NCBI GenBank assembly: GCA_030549775.1
Contig: CM060174.1
Location: 27,904,117 to 27,968,116, forward strand
Source of the DNA: Tamarix chinensis
Lineage: Eukaryota; Streptophyta; Magnoliopsida; Caryophyllales; Tamaricaceae
Direction of reading: 5' to 3'
DNA: 64,000 bases
The position numbers were made by a program, and so were the translations under genes. Below, one piece after another: positions 60,401 through 64,000 of the stretch. The notes under the pieces are model-generated. The model was not told where the DNA came from. It ran no database searches and was given only the letters and a program-made list of their open reading frames with translations. Within the stretch, counting starts at the first letter, position 1. The number at the start of each line of letters is the position of its first letter.

Positions 60401-60527
60401 TCCCGCACTCACATGGATATAAAATATGAGATTGATTGAATAATGATGGACTAATGGCTTAAGGCCCAAATGTATTGATTTTGCACTATGACATGGCTTA
60501 AGGCCCAAAAGTATCGATTGTTCATGA

Positions 60528-60952
60528 GAGCAGCGGCGAGGCCAAACGAGCCGCACGGTCTTCAGAGAAAAAAAGGGCAAAGAAAAAGTGAGAGTCAGCC
60601 ACACAAAGCAGGGCTAACGTGGAAAGAAGAAAACAGCGCACGAAACAAGAGATAGACGCAGGCTTGTGAAGTAGAGGCCTAACGTGGACGACGTAGCCCA
60701 CGGAATAAAAAGCAACAGACACGCTGAGGGAGCAGAGCGGTAGAGCCGCATTAAATAAAAGGAGATATGGGAGAGCCTTCATAGGCTCGGACGGAGCGAG
60801 AGCGGCAGAGCCGCAAGAAAAACAAAAGGAAGGGACGTCTCCAAGGCCTAGCGTACGAAAAGAAAGAAACTGGTAGGCAAGGCACAAGGCAGCCATAATT
60901 ATCAGCGCAAGGAAGAAAAAAAAAGTAAAGGAAATTATTGCATAGAAATCAA
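60528..60952. other. GC-richer stretch of unknown origin
   Basis: The stretch is much richer in G and C than its flanks and contains repeated words: CAGAGCGGTAGAGCCGCA, GAGCGGCAGAGCCGCA and GAGCCGCACGG, and also CTAACGTGGA twice and CTAGCGTACGA once. It could be the U3 part of LTR copy 2 of element E (LTR copy 1 has nothing similar), or a separate insert. A 124-codon minus-strand frame (60896-60522) rich in Leu, Ser and Cys has no family I know, and I do not call it a gene. Confidence 0.45.
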
Positions 60953-62029
60953 GGCCACCAAGAGAAGAAGAAACAGGGAAGAATTTATTCGGTAGAATTT
61001 ATTTCATATAAAATTAATTTTTATCTGAATAAATTATTAATCTTTTATCTATAATTAATTTCGATTATTTTTTTATTTTTAATTTATATTTCTGTGTAAT
61101 TAATTCTATAATTATGGTTGGCTGATTATTTATTGTCAGGGAATAAATTGAAACCTTAGATTAGGGTTTGAATTAATATTTTATTTTCTTTGTTTCTTGA
61201 GATTTTTTCTTGACTCTATTTTTATTGTTATTATTTATATATATAATTCTGTCAAGTATAATTTATTTGGTGCATGCCTTGTTCTGGTTTCCTCATAAGT
61301 GACTGTATGTAGGATTATTTACCTACTAGGTGGCCATCTAAATATACTAGAATTTATTATAAATTGCAGCTAGGTTAGATAACAATTCATCTAATAGTTT
61401 TGTGATTCTAACCAAAGTAGTAAAACATTTAGATACGTGTGGGTCAAGGAAAGGAAATACCTCTAGACATGCTTTGTGTACTAGTTTGGGTAGTTAGATT
61501 GACAGCCTTCCAATAACACTTAATACATTAAATCTAGTTAAATATAGGAGTCGCTTGTTGCTGCTATACTGCTAGTATTTAATAGGGTTAATATTGGCAC
61601 TTTATCGTATTAATTAATTAAGGGAAGTAATATAAGGGTTATGGACCTGCTTTTGATATACAACTTGGTCGATCTCTTTCTCATAATTAAAAGATGACTT
61701 AGAAATTAATATTATATTTTTACCTAATCTAGTGTTGGATTTTGATTTCCCTAGCATCTTTATCATATCTGCGGGTTTCCCATTATTTTTATTAATTTAT
61801 TTTATTGTATTTATTCCTTTTATTATTTTATTATATTTATTTTTATAACCCCCATTAGTATTTTTCTTATTTAGTTATTTTGTGTTATTTAGGATTTTAT
61901 TTTATTTTTAGTTTAAGCTAGTGAGATAGAGGTGAGCCCTCTCAATCCCCGGCCTAGAACGATACCCTTATTTATTAGTGCTATAATTGATAACAAGAGG
62001 GTTTAAATTGTGTGTCGGCTACGGCCACA
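60953..62029 (+). repeat. LTR copy 2 of element E
   Basis: It runs from GGCCACCAAGAG to GCTACGGCCACA, colinear with 52489-53561, with only scattered changes and small indels. It has the intact empty site for D. It is followed directly by a decayed primer site and the gag-start region (ATG at 62211), so it acts as a 5' LTR. Confidence 0.82.
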
Positions 62030-62338
62030 CCAATTTTTGAGCCGTTGTCGGAGATTGGTAACTTCACCTTTATTTTTCTAGTATTTTTAGTGTGTTTTTA
62101 TTTTTAGTGTTTTTTTCTTTTAGTTTTGTTTTAGGTTATTTAGGATTTTTTGTGTGTTTTTGTTTTGCTCTTAACGTTTTCCTTTGAAGTGTTAGTGTTT
62201 TCAGGTGGCTATGAGGGGATCCTTGGGCTATGGACAACTTTGCATGAATCTTAATGCAAAATTAAATGAGGTAAGTTCAAGTAATCTTGCTACAATTGAC
62301 AACAAGAGAGTTTAAATTGTGTGCCGACTACGGCCACA
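62030..62338 (+). mobile_element. Truncated interior of element E, second copy, joined to an LTR end
   Basis: 62030-62289 matches 54961-55190: primer site, T-rich leader, ATGAGGGGATCC start. It then jumps from 'aagtaatcttg' to 'ctacaattgacaacaagag', the last 48 or so bases of the E LTR, ending CGGCCACA. Everything between was lost in one deletion. Confidence 0.75.
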
Positions 62339-63400
62339 CCAGCTTGCATTCCCAAACCTAGGTTCCTCTTCCTCCCATGTTGCTCTAGTATAAGGGCCTT
62401 ACATTACGAGCCCCATGAAGTGTGAGTGTCTCATGGTGGCCACCTTGTTCTATATGAGTGGCTCACATTTGTTCCCATTTGTTGTTAAAGCTTTCACACA
62501 TTTCTTCCCTAGACAATAGAGACTTAGTCAGGGGGTTTTTTGTGGGTTATGATTAATTGTTGTGAAAACTTTAGTTATTAACTATTAGTTTCTAATATGT
62601 ATTTTTATTAGGTTTGACATTGTTCATAGGGTTTGCTTGAAAATTAAAAATAAAGAAGTGGTTAAGTATGAAAATTATAATTGTTAATGTGCTAACTGGT
62701 ATTCTTGATCACCAAATAAAATATTAATGTTTAAAGTGAATGACGTTGAGATTCAGGAATGTTTTATGCTCTAGGGTTAGCTACTCTATAAATAAGGTAG
62801 GAGTCTTCAATTTTTTTTTAGTTTCCTTTGTGTGCCTTAGTGCCCCAGTAAGGCCCTAATCTACTTAGTAGGTAATCTACTAGCCCTCTAAGGGATATCG
62901 ATATGTAATGATTAGATAACGTAGGTTGATAGGTATTGTGTTGCCTTAGTGCGCAAGTATAACCGGTGTACTTTATAAATCTTTGGGTTGTAGAGGGCAT
63001 TATGCCACCTTTGTGCACCAGTATGACTGGTGTGCCTTATACATCTTTAAGATGACTCTTGTATCCCCACAAGCAATAAAAATGGCAGTAAATAATGTAT
63101 GGTTATCAGTAATGTATTTGCTTAATGATTTAATAGTTTCCTCCATGCTCGCCTATGGTTTATATAGAAGAATTTATGATGGAATTCTTAGGAAGGTAAT
63201 ATGTCACCCATGTGAGCTAGTATTATTAGAGTACTGTATACATCTCTGAGTTATCTTTTTTCTCATAGCCTTAATTAGAATTGATTTAATGGTTTAGATA
63301 GAAGACACCATATTACCCTAGTGCACAGGCATGAATGGAGTACTTTATACTTCTCCAAGTTGTTTTATGATAGGGGATTGATAAAAATTTGGAAAGATAA
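62339..63400 (+). mobile_element. Family-C LTR fragment C3
   Basis: From about 62690 the order 'taaagtgaatgacgttgagattcaggaatg', 'gtgtgccttagtgccccagtaaggccct', then three or four units of the 'agtgc-c-agtatgac-ggtgt-cttta' type (62930-63360), matches C1 41090-41430 and C2 59520-59850. The first 350 bases are non-coding and not clearly matched. No ends were found. Confidence 0.55.
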
Positions 63401-64000
63401 GGTCTAATTGGAATCAATTAGAACACATAATAATTGACATGATAAGAATACTGAAGAACATAGATTGGGGAAACAGATAACCTTATTAATGTGAACTAAT
63501 TGTGATTACAAAGAGAATCAAAGAAATCATCACCTAAATGACTCAATTCACCAAGGAAATACAAGAGAACTCAAGAGAGAGAAGAGGATGGTGTTATGCT
63601 AATTAGGGTTCTAATTGCATGGCATTTATACTTCACGAGACTATCACAAACATGAAGTGTTTCTTTTTAACTTTGATAGTCTTCAGTATTTCAATCACAA
63701 CTTCTTCATTTAAATATGGTGTTATGCTAATTAGGGTTCTAATCGAGTTGATTATTGATGCGTTGAAAGACTGAGGCGTCAAGGTCAAATCTTCACATAT
63801 GTTCATAATAGCTCACATTTCTACTCCAAATTTCTCCAAAACACTTCACACACCAATCCAAGATATTATACACACTAAATATGATTCACAAGGTTACAAT
63901 GATCCACCTTGATGACGTATTTGAAGTAGATATCACCGGGAACACAAAAGACCATATATAAAAACCCCTGGGCCCCAAAAGGCCCTCATGGTCAACAAAC
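63401..64000 (-). mobile_element. Possible LTR with promoter, minus strand, running off the window
   Basis: On the minus strand there is a TATA box (AGTATAAATGCC, near 63622-63633), then a C/T-rich leader with CTCTTCTCTCTCTTGAG, then TTTGTAATCACAATTAG, as in many plant Copia LTRs. A 27-29-base word occurs twice (63589 and 63717). No coding sequence is seen and the far end lies outside the window. Confidence 0.4.
63589..63745. repeat. Direct repeat of GGTGTTATGCTAATTAGGGT word, 128 bases apart
   Basis: The copies start at about 63589 and 63717 and both read TGGTGTTATGCTAATTAGGG then TTCTAAT. One copy lies just downstream of the minus-strand TATA box and one upstream of it. Confidence 0.75.

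Larger units (their letters stand above)
56843..60527 (+). mobile_element. Family-C LTR copy C2 (about 3.7 kb, right end missing)
   Basis: It starts TGTAATCCTCTAAAATTTT after TGGCA. Order: AT-rich start, C/T- and CCACC-rich leader (57180-58380), GCATGAGCTGCATATGCAGC at the leader end (also in C1 near 40065-40090), a GGTAATTTT array (59032-59255), a 'gtgaaagacctcgagatcgg' block (59530), GGTAGGGTACTG repeats (59720-59850) and 61-bp subrepeats (59950-60400). The C1-type end is absent, so the copy is truncated on the right. The long frames in the leader (57500-58306 plus, and their minus-strand shadows) are proline/serine-rich composition artefacts, not proteins. Confidence 0.72.
52489..62338 (+). 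mobile_element. Athila-like element E, rearranged, with nested D and C2
   Basis: Order: LTR copy 1 (52489-53561 plus 54957-54960), primer-site region, gag-like remnant, possible integrase tail, polypurine-like AAGTGTGGGGGT (near 56590), nested C2 (56843-~60527), a GC-richer stretch, LTR copy 2 (60953-62029), leader and gag start again (62030-~62289), then only the last ~48 bases of a third LTR (to 62338). The LTR copies are over 90 percent alike by eye. CCAGC occurs just left (52446-52450) and just right (62339-62343), possibly a duplication around the whole complex. Pol is nearly all missing. Confidence 0.65.

Noticed and set aside
60522..60896. 124-codon minus-strand frame as a gene
   Set aside because: No start context, no recognisable domain, lies in a repeat-rich GC island inside a transposon complex.

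Overview
The window looks like gene-free, repeat-dense nuclear DNA from a flowering plant. The evidence is the set of transposon types: an L1-type LINE with the plant DUF4283/zinc-knuckle ORF1, a Ty3/gypsy element with a TGGTATCAGAGC-type primer-binding site and a chromodomain-like pol end (Del/Tekay-like), and Athila-like pieces with the GCCGTTGCCGGGGA primer-site context. I cannot name the species. I see no host gene, tRNA, rRNA or CRISPR array. Nearly every long open frame comes from a transposon remnant, a C/T-rich LTR leader, or a trinucleotide microsatellite. LTR family letters (A-G) are my own labels, assigned by eye from shared sequence.

Layout. 1-3409: degenerate family-A-like LTR DNA and AT-rich filler. 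3410-~6720: minus-strand family-C LTR interrupted by solo LTR G (4455-6008, exact AGTAT duplication). ~6740-7351: possible minus-strand Copia-like LTR with a TATA box. 7352-10593: degenerate DNA with two microsatellites. 10594-27314: the largest element, A1 (Ty3/gypsy, LTRs about 3.3 kb). Its 5' LTR is split by a complete-length but dead LINE (10766-15687, 15-bp duplication). Its pol is cut by a minus-strand family-B fragment (22048-~23540). 28355-33028: family-B solo LTR B1, sitting in another LTR whose end and primer-binding site lie at 33195-33217. 33824-42638: family-C solo LTR C1 (exact GAGGG duplication), split by B2 (34688-39449). 44079-46812 (minus) and 46815-52335 (plus): two family-A LTRs head to head, the second split by B3 (48822-51254, ACAAG/ATAAG). 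52336-62343: a rearranged Athila-like element E, split by solo LTR D (53562-54951, exact ACGGC) and by family-C copy C2 (56843-~60527). 62339-~63400: a further family-C fragment. 63400-64000: a possible minus-strand LTR with a TATA box.

How the parts relate. No element here can move by itself: gag, protease, RT, RNase H and the integrase tail of A1 are full of stops, A1 lacks its integrase core, LINE ORF1 has three in-frame stops and ORF2 is frameshifted, and E keeps only a gag-like stretch and a possible integrase tail. The window is best read as a layered record of insertion, LTR-LTR recombination (many solo LTRs) and deletion. The most unusual content is inside the very long LTRs of families B and C: a TATA box, then a pyrimidine/CCACC-rich leader, then ATT microsatellites (B), then short tandem subrepeats (31, 54 and 61 bp), then a conserved block. 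One subrepeat core, CCACCGGCTATAATAGTGG, occurs in both families.
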